Shown: positions 28,701 through 43,400 of the stretch, in pieces | Position numbering within the stretch: the first letter of the stretch is position 1 | How the letters are laid out: each line of letters starts with the position of its first letter | Assembly: GCF_964355755.1 (NCBI RefSeq) | Contig: NC_092679.1 | Location: forward strand, 15,740,932 to 15,800,931 | From: Antedon mediterranea | Lineage: Eukaryota; Echinodermata; Crinoidea; Comatulida; Antedonidae | DNA: 60,000 nt | Reading direction: 5' to 3' | Translations under genes and position numbers: made by a program | Notes under the pieces: model-generated | What the model was told of the DNA's origin: nothing | What the model saw: only the letters and a program-made list of their open reading frames with translations | Databases searched by the model: none

Positions 28701-31404
28701 TTTCATTAATATTAAAGATTGATAGTATAATGTATTTTGACATTCAATCGATATTCACATCCAGAGGTAAACATATGTTTAGGGATGTTCATTTATCAGT
28801 CAGGTGTTAACAGCAACAAATTACGAGGTGATAAAACAGGGGTTTTTTTAAATAAAAATATTGAAATATGTAGATAGTTACCATTAACATCAACTACTGC
28901 ACACAATATTGGATGCACAGTAGAGTGTGTAAATGTTCTTTTGTACTAAATCTATCTACTACACTGGTACGCATTATGAATTTCACGATACTGGGCAAGT
29001 TTCCTCATCACTTTTCTTCTATAAATATATTTTACGGTCCTACACGTGAAAGGATGAAGTAATTTTTACCAAATAAATATCATAGAATACGTACCAACAT
29101 AGAGAAAAATTTTAAGTAGCAGATCTCGAGCCTGTGCAAAGATTCTTATAGGGGGTTCTTTTTTCGAAAAAGGGGCACAAATCATAATGACCTAGATCTC
29201 ATGAACCATGAAACTGGGCTTACATTGATGTGGCCAACTGTTCTTCAGAGCTACTGAATTGAATAATGAAACTCAACAAATCAAGTCAGTGCTCTCCATT
29301 ATTACTTGGCTTTAAAATAGAATTTTGCCAAGTATAGTAACAGTACGTACTTTGTATGTTTGTTAGCACGATAGATATCACCTACAATTTTCAAGTTATC
29401 ATTCTGAATTTTTCGGTGTAAATACTGTAGGTATATACTTTTACAGAACATGCCTACAGTATTAAAATTCAATGAAATTGGTTCATTAATAACAAAAAAG
29501 AAATATTGTATTCTTGGTCGAACTATCAACATGCGCCCTCTGTGGCAATATTTGGCCAAGTACTTTCTGAGTGCTTTCATTTTATATATTTTATATTAGG
29601 AAAGCTAGTTTCATGTTCATGAGATGATTTCTACTACTACTGCAATGCCAAAAACTGCTTACTCTCTGAGAGAAGTATTGATTGAGTAAGCTAATAACAT
29701 TAATTATAGATTTCAAGTCAGTGCAATGCTCTCGGTGAAATCATGAAATCTTATATACTGCACTTTTTAATTCATGGTATCTGTTGATAGCCATGGCCTA
29801 TTTTTAACTCTATCGTACTACTGGGGTTAGACTGTGCATGTCTACAGTATCATAGTATGTGTGTGCAGAGTCAAATGCTACACAATACCACTGTATTTTA
29901 GTTGCACATTATAAAATGTATAGCCAAACGCTATTCAAGACTATTCCAATTTCCAATAAAAAATAATGTACCCTTAAACTTGAAGACAAATTTGACTTCA
30001 ATGGTCAGTTACAATACAAAGAAAAATATAAAGTATGCTTTACTGGGGTTTCATCGGAACATAGTTTAAATTTGACCCTGAAGTATATTTTGTGTCCTTC
30101 AGCAATATTTGCAAGAGTATACTAAATTACTATACATTCATTCAATTCAGGAAGATTTTTTACTACATAAGATAGATAAATGCAAGTAAATCACTGTGTC
30201 TCGATTGTATATTGATTTAAATAAGCTATAACATTGACACAAATCTCAAGTGAGTGCAATGCTCTTGCTAAAATCATGAGATGATGTTTACTACTTTAGA
30301 TAGCTTGGATAACCCTTGCATAGAGAAGTATTGATTTGAGTAAAGCTATAATATCACAGGCTATCTCAAATCAGTGTAAACACATCAATAGGATATTACT
30401 GCATGGGCCATATTAAAAACTGCGAAGTACAGAGCAGTACAAAGAAAGATCAGAATATCAGCTCAGGCCTTTTAATATCCAAAGTTTACCAAAATCGGAC
30501 ATTGGGAGAAGTGTAAATGTAAATAAATATAATAATGTAAATATCCCAAAGCCATCATCATTTCTAATCTGTGTGTATGTTTTGTTGATGAACACAAAAA
30601 ATGACTAATGTCCATTTATCCATGTATTACTATAATAGCTAGTCATTCAAAAAACTGTTAGTACCACAAACGTTCATAATAAAATATTTATTATAATAAC
30701 AAAAATTGTAAATTGTGAGATGCCAAGTGGTTAAGACAATGGAACCGTAATACCATGCCTCTTTCAGGTGGTAGAACGAGTCTTCTCAGGTAAGGACTAT
30801 AAACCGTAGGTCCAGTGTACACATCTTACTCATGCGCCCTTTAAAAGAATCTAGTAGAACTAGTACATCTTTCGAGACCCGGTGTACTAGTATACACACA
30901 GTCACTGTCACATACAGACACAGAATAACCCTCTATATAAAGAAGGTGAAAAAACTTTAAAAATGTGAATTTTACTGGTCAATATAAATGTTTTTCATAC
31001 TTTCTTATACTTCGCTTAAATATCAGCTGCCAAATATTTGTTTAAAAATAATGTTTATGTATGATACTGCCCTCTAGCAATATATTTCCTTAACATTAAT
31101 GTTTTTGTAAATTACAACCCAACTGAGCAACAGCCTATGGCTTTGACAGAAAACAAATACCTAGATGTCAGCAGGAAGTCCTTGTAGCTGTCACATGGGA
31201 AGTCGTTCTGTCACATGATATTTGATCAGTTTAAAGGAAAACCTAGACAACAAGTTACCAACCAAAATCCTATTAAGTGTAAAAAATAAGCTTCAATAAG
31301 ACATATTTGACTAGTCTCTCGCAAACAACTCGCAGTGATCGAACTCCAACTGCTCGCATATAAACAGCAATAGTAGTATAGCATAACATTAATAAATATA
31401 AATA

Positions 31405-31444
<40 letters not shown>

Positions 31445-34400
31445 TTATATTAATTATTATATAATCTGCTAATTATCTACTAAAAACCGCTCAGTCAATA
31501 TATGCCTATATATTTCAAACAGTATTTTATTCAGAGCAAACATTTTTTTAAAATTATTTATTTATTGATTAATAAACAAATCTGATACCCAAGTACTTTT
31601 ACATTTCCCAATATTTGGGTAGTATAATATTAATAATTATTTATATTATATGATCTGCTAATTATCTACTCAAAACAGCTAAGTCAAATATGCCTATATA
31701 CATATATTTCAAACAGTATTTTATTCAGACTCAGAGCAAACATTTTTTACTTATTTATTAATAAACAAAACTGATACTCAAGTACTTTTACATTTCCCAA
31801 TATTTGTAGGATTTAGGGTATTATAGTAAACAAGTACAAATTCAAAATAGGAATATGTAATTCAATTGTAGTTATTTTTGTGTACATTTCCTGAGATTGT
31901 CTAGCCTCCTAATGACAGGACCTAGTACTGTCAAGTGGTATATAATACTGCAATCTCAAGAGTGTAAAATCCACTTTTCAGTAAAGTCTACATTTCCTGT
32001 TCCTTTCCTATAACTCCTGCTTTTATATTCATATAGATATACCATCTGACCTTCTTGTATTTTCTTACTTTCCTTGGCTGACTGCCATGTACAAGTAATT
32101 GCCTACCTGCTTACTTATTACTTTAAGACATGAAAAGCGCAATTCTAAAGTCTCGTTAATTTGTATGTTCATAGTATCCAAGTACAAGATATATTTGTTT
32201 TTTGCGAACTATATTCTTTACATTGAACTAAAACTCAATTGGATTTTTCAAAAAGGAGATTTTCCAAAGGGGAAGATTATAGAAAAACACAGTACTAGAT
32301 TCATGAATTTCCAATAGTCATTTAAAACCAACAAAAAATACATCACAATAATTTGAAACATTATTTGAATCTAATTCTAGTACTTAGATTCAAACTTGTC
32401 TCCAAAAGTTGATTATATTATTATTTATTATAATTATGATTATGAATTTTTCAATGAAAATGTTCAACCTTGTGTCAGGTTAGTTTTGTCTTTGTCACCA
32501 TGAGATGTTGATGTTACTGTTTGATTTAGGAAAATATCATCATGATTATGCACCTATGATAATCATTAATATTCATAATAATGTAATTATCAAACCCTTA
32601 CTCTACCGGAAAGCTCATTATCTTAATTTCTGCATAAAATAAAATTCAGAAAATAAAGTTGCCAAGAAATAATATAATCTAACGATAAATAATAGTTTGA
32701 AAAATCATAGAGAGCAATTTTAAAACTGTGAAAATAAAGGATTTAAAGAAAAACTGCGAATATAAACAGATTTAAAATTAACTATTGTTTAAATTTAACC
32801 TTTCTATGTACCTCATAATTGCAAATTTCTTTTCAAATTATTAATTTATTAAAATATTCATGGTAAATTGCATTTAGAAGTCATTTAGGTTTTAAAAGGA
32901 TGCAGAGACATTATCAGTGTAAAACTGTGTACAATCACGGACAATGATGAAGCTTATTTAGTTTAATTTACTACTGAATTTAATGGTTTTGGCAACAAAT
33001 CATGCACAGAAATTAGCTTTCTTCTCAATTAATGATAAACATAGCGCTCAAGAATTCTCATATTTCATAATGCATGCCTTCATATTTCATAATGCATGCC
33101 TTCATTTGCTATGTGACAATCGACTTTAATGCATTGCATTTTGATAGATGTGTAAGCACCCACCGAGGGAGAAGTACACTACCCCAAGAGATATGGCCCA
33201 GGCCCCCACCACCTCAACAGCAAAAGATAAGACATTAGCTATTTAAGTTCAGTACTTCTACAATTTGTAGGCCCTGTGCTACTGCTATTAAAATCCTGGA
33301 TCTGCCAAACTGTTAAACCCAGATTTTGGAAATTACACTGCAAAACATAGAACATTTAGTCGAGCAATTAATTTTACAATTTGTAGGCCCTGCACCCCTT
33401 TATTTCAAAATCTGCCAATGCACATTCATCCACAGCACACAATTTTTTATATAAGCAAAATTATGAATTAACATTATTAAAACTACAAACTGGCCTACTC
33501 AAAGTTTGATTTTTATTTTTCATGTTTTAGTGGGCGACAATACATCTTGGTCAGTGTATTATATTGGTCGGATACCTTATCTCGTACCTCTTTTTCATGA
33601 TTTTAACAATATTGGCTTTTTATATAAATGCTTCTTCACAATAACCTTTAAATGTGTCACATGTTACATTAAATGAATAAATTTCTTTGCCAGTGTTCTT
33701 ACCTGTTTGAGAACGCATACTCTCTACTATATGGTCGCCTAAAGCTTCCATCTCGATTTGGAAAACCTGGAAATGTCGGCATGCCTAAAAAATTATTCCT
33801 CCACATACGTCTAATATCCATCCTGACATCCTCACAATACAAACATTTTCCTCAGTTTTCACAGTATTTCACATAGAGCTAGGCCGGTTATTGCAACAGG
33901 TATGAATCAACAAATGAGGCCTAGTGGTTCAGACTAGGTGGATTACCTCGACCGGTATATTTCATAAACTAGGGCTAGCACCAGACAAAACACTCGACCT
34001 GTCATATATTGAATTGTAAATTGTCAGGCAGTTTTTAAAAAGGAAATATATAGCGATTATATGGAAGACAATGCCTATTAAACAAAGCATTGCTGTTAAT
34101 CTATTGATGATGATATTGATGGTATAATCAATATTGCCCCATAACTCTCGGCCTAGGCCAAATCTGTGTCGCAACCTACACGTCTGTATTGAAATCTCCA
34201 TTGATCAGTATTTGTTTTAACTCTGAAGTTCTCACCTTCAAGAATTCACTCATTCATACAGTACATTCTGTACAAGGTTAATCATATTTTATGACAAGTT
34301 TTGCACCAATCAAAATTAAAGATTGTCTCCCTGTAAAAAATATTTTTTTAACTATTTTTTTGGTTGAATATGTCATTTTAATGTTGCATAATAGTGACAA

Positions 34401-37400
34401 AAAAAATGTGTTCGGGAAAAAAAATGATTTACCTGAAAAAACTGTAATTTAAGCAAATAGTTGTCAAGTTTGCTGACACTCAATGGGTTTTTGGTTGAAT
34501 TTAAACCGTTTATTATTTCATTCAAGTAAAAACATTATTTTTGGGGGTTTTTTTCTGAGGAAGTGATTAACTTTGTTAAAATTACAAAATGGCCTATTCC
34601 AAGTCTTTTTTCTTTCATTTATTTGGCATCTCAATAAATAACATTAAAAATACATCAATAATATATAAAATCACCTTAAATATTAATATACATGTACATC
34701 AAAAAAGCAAATAAAAATGGCGGGATTAATGAAGTCTTAATTAATTAATTAACCTTCATTTTTCATGAATTTAGGGACAATATCATCATCGTTTACTAGC
34801 AATAACCTGGATCCAATATTTTCGCACAAAATTGACGTTCTATTCGGAAATTATTTTTTCCCAATTCTATTGATCTCAAAAGTTACATAACAAAATATTT
34901 GAATAACAACTATACAATTACTGCAAATCCTATTAAGTTATAATTCATGTTTCACTATCCAGAAAATCTTTAAAAATTCCAAAAATAGTAGGAAACAACA
35001 TAAAAATGTATTTATAAAATTGACAAAGAATTGAAACAAAGTTTTGAATAAGCAATTAAATAATGGTGTCAACAGTAGTGCTATTGTGATTTAACCAATA
35101 TTTACAACTTCCCTGTAGTGTAAATAGGGACTTTTAGATTATCACATCGACTACTGTATGTTGACTGCTACCCTATTACTTTTGTGATATGCGCATGCGC
35201 TAGGCGACTGGTATGTCGACTGGCAAATTTTAGTGCTTTCAGTGGTATCTTGGTATTCGCCCTCTGCCATGAGTACCAATGGACGTATGAAGCCGTAACA
35301 TTGCAAATGTTTACCCAAAATCATCTCGAGAATGTAATAAAGTGAATTTCAGTCAAATTATATTGGTAAACTGTTTATATTGAATTTTATTGGTTATTTG
35401 AAATAAAGCTTGTAATAATACAGGTTACGGCCTCGGTCTTATAACTATGATGCCAGCCTTTGATCAGAAAATTAAGGATCTACTCTAGGCCTAAGCTACA
35501 CACATAGCCTGGCCTATTAAGTCTGTGTACTTCCACCGACATAGCGCGGTGAAATAGCTTGACGGACGAATGCTACAGTATGAAGATAACAATGTCATTA
35601 AAGTCATACGTTTACCGGCACGTCAACGTATATGTCCACTTAATCTAAATGTTCCTATTTCTGTCGACGAGAACAGTCGACTACGACTCATGTGGACATG
35701 ACCATTGTGTGCACGTTCACACAATCTAAAAGTCCCTTATTGGAAAAGTCTGTATACCACCGCCACTAAAAAGGCTGATCCAATGAGAAAGCTCTAGACC
35801 AGTCGGTCAGGCTACTTCAGGCCTTATTGCTAAAAATAGGACATTAGGTTAAGTTCAGTTCATTTTTATGCCATCCCGCCCCTACTTTAAAATTCCGTTA
35901 TTGGACTCTACCCATTAGCCTCAATGATAATTTATTAAATTCTGGTTATTATCGCTACAGTTTCCTTATTTTAAACACAGAAATTTCATCCATATCAACA
36001 AACATACAAACAGAGAAAATTCGCAAGCTCTAAGTTTAAATATATAGGCAAATAATGAGACACTGTTTTTTAAACAATTTTATGATATTCTTACTACTTT
36101 CCATGTTTAACCTTTAGTTTTTATGCAATGTTTGTATTTGTTGCCTTTGTATTTTACCCTTGTGCTTGCGCTATATAAGAATGAAACTATTATTATTTTG
36201 GTGTCGTACTGTTTCCTTTTAGTTTTACCAATTTTATCATATTTTATTATGTTTTTTTTAGACAAGTTGTGCTTCACGAAATAAAATAATTGAATTAAAT
36301 TCCCACTTCACAGGTGTGTAAGAAAAGAGCGTAGTTATTTGATCTCAAGTTTATTAATTCTACAGTACTCGACACATAATTACTGTACACCTACACAACA
36401 AAAATTCACTATTTCCTGCTACTGTAAAACCCAATTATGCAATAAACAGGTCATCAATTGGTCACATGAAATCAATAACTGACCTCTAAGGCTATATTGA
36501 TCAAACTGCATGAACATGCACTCTAATTAACCTCCAACAAACGCTGCCTTTAAAACTAAAAATCTAGAGTGTTTAGGTTTGACAAAACATTTGAAAGAAA
36601 AATTCTTAGAAAACTGTTTTTGAACGATCATTGGAAGCACACACTGATATGGTTGCAAACTGTACATTGATTGTATCATGTCTATAGCAATTTATTTAGA
36701 AACTTTCAATTTCGCAATGGTGAGCACAATGTATGGAGCACCAGCAAATAGCCAATCTGTGCATGAAACCTTTTCACATGACAAACTTTGGTCAATACCG
36801 GTAATAATATTTCATAGTCAGTAAAACAGTTTGTAATATCATTTTATTTAAAGGTCTGTTTACACTATCAAACTAAAGTACATGGTATTGATATGCCCAA
36901 ATATGGTAGTGGGAAAACATCATCATGTTCATATATGCACATCACATTTTTTGTCACAATAAGTTTGATAGTGAAGACAGCTTAATGGTTTTTCTTCAAT
37001 TTACATCTCGGGTCGTAATACACAGGCCTTGTTTTTTTTAAAAGGTGAGCTACAAATTGGCCTCCTCGGCACATTCAGGGGTGTAGGTGTGCTGTTTGTA
37101 TCTTGAAGTTCACCAAATTTATGTGTGCTGTAAAGCGCAGGGGCATTTTAATACTGTAGTAATATTAGGTGTGTGATCACACACTGACACCTAAAAAGAC
37201 AAGACTTGCACATACAGTAGTTACAGATGCCACAACAAATTATACAGATCAATAGATTGTCACACAATCATTTTACGAAAAAAAATGCGTACCAAAAAGG
37301 CAGTCGAATTGCAGTCTACAAGACTACAGTAGTACTCTTTGGACATGGTAGGCAGATTAGTCCATTATTATAGAGGGATGTTCAAGATGCTATTAGCTAC

Positions 37401-40400
37401 TGTTAGCACAGGCTATTGTTGGTTTTTATCCGGGTAAGCTACTGTAAAGTTTGTGTATTATTCTGTCACATGCCACACTGTACCCTCACCAAAATAGAAT
37501 TTAATAAAATTTACCACAAATAGCTTAGGATAAAGGTAAAATGTCAATAAACTTTTTGATATTATCACATTTCATTCTATTATTAAAAAAAGTTTCGTTT
37601 TAGTTATCTGATTCAATATGACACACACGGAAATTGAGGGAATCAAATAACTAGGTGCCTAGGTTATTGATAGAATAGAATGCAGATCTATTTAAACAGA
37701 TAGCAAGTTCTGGCTTCGTAAATTAAAAGTGTCTGTACTATATTAAACACGTATAAAGGCCCCATAACAAAAATGTTTATATCATCATTATCTAGCCCTA
37801 GGTTTACAAGGCTAGTCTAGAGGGCTAGGCCAACAGCATGCTTCTTAGTGAAATATTTTTTTTTTTTAAGGCGAGACTGACCAGCAAACACTGATGGGGT
37901 GAAAAAAAACATCCTCTTTCCTCATCAGTTTTGAGCTGGAGATATGGTAATAAAATAATAATTTTTGTTATGGGGCTTAATCACCAGTGGCTTAATGCAT
38001 TGGCCTGAGGACCCTGGTTTATGGACTCTAAGTGACCCCTCCCCAAATACTTGCGGCCTCTGTCGACATATTTTTCTAATGTTTTTTTTCCCATCCTGCT
38101 CAGAGGCCCCTATAAGCTCTGGGCTCTTTGTTTTTTTAGCCAGTGAGCACTCATAGCTGTTAAGCCAACTCGGCCGTTCCAAGGCAAAACAACGTAACTA
38201 AAAAATGTTGCTTTTCGAGAAAAATTGAATTGAAGTTTGAGCGTTTGCATTTCAACAACAAATTATTGTAATGATGTGAAAGTTTGCATGAGTATATAAA
38301 TAATAATTATTATTAAATACAAAATGTTAAATAATTTAAACAATTTGATCAAAAGTTATTGCCACTTTTAACAGATACGTTGTTTTGCCTTAGAAATGAC
38401 GTGCATAGAATGAAAGTCATTTCTGAGGCAAAACAACGTAACTGCGATATTCTGTGGCAAAACAACGTAACTGTGATGATTTTAAAAACAATGGATTTTT
38501 GAACAAAAGGGAAGGCTGCGATCATCTATGATGGCTAGGAACTAGGTTGGCTTAACAAATAGTGTGTTATGCGCGATTTGAACGATTTGCGCAATTTGAA
38601 ATTGCGCAAAAAAATCCTTGCGCAATTTGAAATTGCGCAAAGAATTCTTGCGCAATTTTAAATTGCGCAAGGATTTTTTTGCGCAATTTCAAATTGCGCA
38701 ATCAACTTGCGCAATTTCAAATTGCGCAAGAAAATCTTTGCGCAATTTTAAATTGCGCTGCACAATTTGTAAATTGCGCAAGATAGTTCTTGCGCAATAT
38801 GACACCTTTGCGCAATTTGAAAACGAACTGTAAATTTTCCCATACATGGCTAGGCTAGGCCTAGGCAGAGGAGTTTAAAATTTAGTATTATTTTTATTAT
38901 ATAAATAAGACCATTTCAATGAAGATAATGTTTAATACTCACTTTTTAAGTTTTTAATATTAGTTTAAGCTAGGCCATGTAACCTAGTCAGTATCAGTAG
39001 TCCAGACTACTACAGATAGGTACTATCTCTAAAATTAATGATCTCTGAAACCTGAAATTTTTACAGGTTGTTCATAAATTTGTAATAATTCCCCAAATGT
39101 AAAAATTTCAAAAATTGACAAAAATGCGAGTTACGTGGTTTTGCCTTGGAACGGCCGAACTGGTAATCACACATTTAATAAGAAATTAACAGTTAGAATC
39201 AATGCATAGGAATGTTACAAGGTTTGAATGAACCACAACATTTTCCTTTAATATCATAATTTCTTTAAAAATCCTTCATAATTTATTGGCCATACAGTTA
39301 ATTGTCCACAAAAAAAATGACTTGGTATTTTGCACCGCTTCAATTAGACATCATATATTTAGGTGATCATTTAGAATAAAATGATCACCTATTGTTATTG
39401 TATGAAATCTTTATTCTTCTTCTTATTGGTTATCCGCAACGAAGTTGCAGGATAACCTCTTGTGATTGTACGAAATCATCATCATCAACATCTTTTTAGT
39501 TATCCGCACTATGGCGGATAACTCCTTGTAACTGTCCTGTTTCATCATCTTTTTTTTTTTTTTTTTTTTCTGTATTATTCTTCTTTCTTTCTGTCATTTT
39601 TGTGCAGAGCGTATCTCTAAAACGTGTAAAGTTAACATTTTATAACTTTGTCAACATATGGGCAATCAGGTGAAGTTGTGCTTTCCTATAATTGAATGAC
39701 GTCAGAGTTGCGCAACATGACTTACGCGCGTTTTTATGAATTTCGCGTATTTAACATAGATCGAAAACCATATAACAATTTAAATTGAAACTTAGCAAAA
39801 GTCTAATTTATATCGTGCGCTAACTTTTTGTGCACTAAAAATGGCATGTTTTACACGAAGCTACGCGCGCACGCGCGTTTAAAATTTTGCGATGCGAAAA
39901 ATTAATTTCTAATCAACTTTATACGCGTTTCATGTCATTTTGAGCATGTCAAAAATTCCCACACGTGCGCAAATTTTTACGCGCGTGGTGCACACGTAGC
40001 GTTAAAAACGTCATTTTTTCGAGTGATTTATGTTTTTCCAGCCTTTTCTAGTAATTTTACCAACTTTTAAATAATTTCGACTTCAAATTACGTCATACGA
40101 GCACGTACAATATGATAATTTGCGCGCTTTTTTGATGAAAAACTTCAAAAATTCGTCAAAATTAAGGCTTTTTTTAAACAATCGTAGTTTCTAAACTAAA
40201 CGGTAAAAATTATTTTTATTACATATTCTGGAAGTTGATGAGTTGTAGATATCAGATCATGCATTAATATGGCTAACCGGACATTGTGACGTCATCGTAT
40301 GGCCACGCGAATATGAAATTTAGGATTTTTGTATCTTTCGTCATAACTGCTCACATTTAATAGAGGGCATCTCCACTTATCCGTTTTCCATTTTCACCCC

Positions 40401-43400
40401 AATTTTGATATTGTCTAGGTCAATCAACTATCTTTAGCATGAGTTGAAAATATTTTAATTTTTATGACGTCATCATGCCTAAAAATTTAAATTACGTGTG
40501 GCATTAATTTCATCTTTACGGTAAATTTCAATCTGTTATAGCTCGTAAGAATAAAATGTGATAATCGCGATTAAAACGTTTTCTTGAAGCTATTGGATTG
40601 TAGATACAAAATCATGTAAAAATTTTGCCAATCGGATGTGATGACGTCATCATATGGCCAGTTAAATAAAAAAAGTCGTATTTTCATCTTTTGCGTCATA
40701 GTTCATTACATTTAAAAGAGCGCGCATTAATATTTCACGCATTCAAATTTCTTCTACACGTTAATATGTTGTTGCTGAGATAATTTCCTTCCAAAATTGC
40801 TACCTTCGCGTTTCATTTTAAAACCATCAACATGTTAAAAATTGCAATAAATAGCGGGTCCCGTAATTTCCCCTATTCTACACTGTATGTGATATGTATA
40901 CAGATTACAGTGTGTATACTATATATGAATCAAAATAATAGAATTCAGCAATAACAACATATCATAGTCTTCAGTTCAGGTCATAATGCCATAATCTTTT
41001 TCCGTGTGCAATATTCCAACGTATGGCGTGGACGTGGCGTTTGTCGTGCGGATAACTAACTCGTCAAAGTGACGAGTTTCATGTCTAGTTCTTAATCTTC
41101 TTTCTTTCTGTATGATTTTTGTGTAACGCTTTTCTCTAAAACTTGCAAACATAACATTTTGTTAACTATGTTAACATTTTGACATTTATGTAACGTCGTC
41201 ATGCGAAGCTTTTCATGATGTTTACAATTGCGCAACGTGACGTACGCGCGATTTAACGATTTTCTCGTATTTAACATATGTCGAAAACCAAATAACATTT
41301 TAAAGTGAAACTTTGCAAAAGTTTAATTTATATCATGCGCTAACTTTCTGTTGAAAAAAAATTGCGTGTTTTACACAAAGTTACGCGCGCACGCGCATTT
41401 AAAATTTCAAAATGCGCAAAATTAATTTATAATCAACTTTCTACGCGTTTCATGTCGTTTTAAGCATGTCAAAAATTCCCACGCGTGCGCACATTTTTAA
41501 GTGTGCGGTGCGCACGTAGCATTGAAAACGTATTTTTTTCGCGTGATTTATATTTTTCCAGCCTTTTCTAGTAATTTTACCAAATTTTAAACAATTTCGA
41601 CTTAAAGATACGTCATACGAGCACGTCGAATTGGACAATTTGCGCGCGTTTTTTATGAAAAGGTTAAAAAACTTGTTTAAAATATGCCTTTTTTTAAACA
41701 GTTGTAATTTCTAAACTAGACGGTCAACTTTTTGTGGATGACATATTCTGGAAGTAGATGAGTTGTAGATATCGGATCAGGTATTAATATGGCTAACCGG
41801 ACATTGTGACGTCATCGTATGGCCACGCGAATATAAAATTTAGGATTTTTGTATCTTTCGTCATAGCTCTACACATTGAATAGAGCGCATCTCCACTTAT
41901 TCGTTTTCCATTTTCACCCCGATTTTGATATTGTCTAGGTCAATTAACTATCTTTCGCATGAGTTAAAAATATTTTAATTTTTTTGACGTCATCATGCCT
42001 AAAAATTTAAATCACGTGTGGCATCAATTTCATCTTTACAGTAAATTTTAATCTGTTATAGCACGTAAGAATAAAATGTGATAATCACGATTAAAACTTT
42101 TTCTGGAAGCTATTGGACTGTAGATACGAAATTATGTAAAAATGTTGCCAATCGGATGTTGTGACGTCATCATATGGCCAGTTAAATAAAAAAGGTCGTA
42201 TTTTCATTTCTTGCGTCATAATTCATTACATTTAAACGAGCGCGCATCAATATTTCACGTATTCAAATTTCTTCTACACGCTAATACGTTGTTGCTGAGA
42301 TAATTTCCTTTCGGAATTGCTACCTTTGCGTTTCATTTTAAAACCGTCAACATGTTAAAAATTGCAATAAATAGCGGGTCCCGTAATTTCACCAATTCTA
42401 TGTATGTCACTGTATGTGATATGGATACAGATTATACTGTGTATACTATATATGAATTTAAATAATAAAATTCAGCAATAATAATATATCATATTCTTCA
42501 GTTCAGGTCATAATGCCAACTAACTTCCTTTTGTCCTCAACCTATCCCCTTAATGTTAATGTTGCACCACTTGCGCGGCGGATAACCAAACTCGTCAAAG
42601 TGACGAGTTACATGTCTAGTTCTTATTATTTATTTCTCTCTGTACAAATTTGTGTAACAAATATCTCAAAAAGTTTAATGTCAATGATTACCAAAATTTC
42701 ACATTGTCTTTCAAGTACTTTAACTTAGCCATAATAAGCTTTTCAGCGTGATCACTCATCCGTGACGTCACGTATACGCCATTTTGTGAAATCACATTAT
42801 CAATCATATCTCCATAATTCATTATCACATATTAATGAAAATCACTACACGTAAACTTGAGGTCAAGGTAAAAAATATTAGCAAATAAAAACTCGGGCGT
42901 TTCAAGGTCATGCGCGTGAAATCGCGCGTTGAAATTTTAAAAAGCTCAAAATTTAGTTTTTATCAATTTAGAGCATGAAATAGGCCATTTGCGTGTTTCA
43001 AAAAATTACTGCGTAAAAACACATTTTTGCGCACGCGATTTTTAAAAAGGGTAAAAAATAAAATTTGATGTATACATCATATTCTACTCACAAACCTTAG
43101 TACATTCTCCGACTTTGAGTCCATTCCGACTTAAAATAACGCTATACGAGCACGTTAAAAATGACAAAATGCGCACATTAATTGTACAAAAGTGCTAAAA
43201 ATGGTAAAAAATAAGGCCTTTTTAAAATGAATATAACTCTTCAGAATGGCAGGTGACACCCAATTTTTTTAACTTATTATGGAAGCCAATAAGTTGTAGA
43301 TATAAATATATATACATATTAGACGTACAAAATGGTATGACGTCATCAAATGGCCACTTGAATTTAAAAATTAGAAATTTTTATCTTTTTTGTGTGGGTT

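Noticed and set aside
30715-30795. tRNA-like sequence with GTGGTTAAGACAATG
   Set aside because: It has no proper B box and no cloverleaf pairing, so it is not called as a tRNA gene; at most an old SINE piece.
38618-38833. 71-codon open frame with a repeating NFKLRK pattern
   Set aside because: It is the translation of the palindrome array inside a non-autonomous element; the peptide repeat follows from the DNA repeat.
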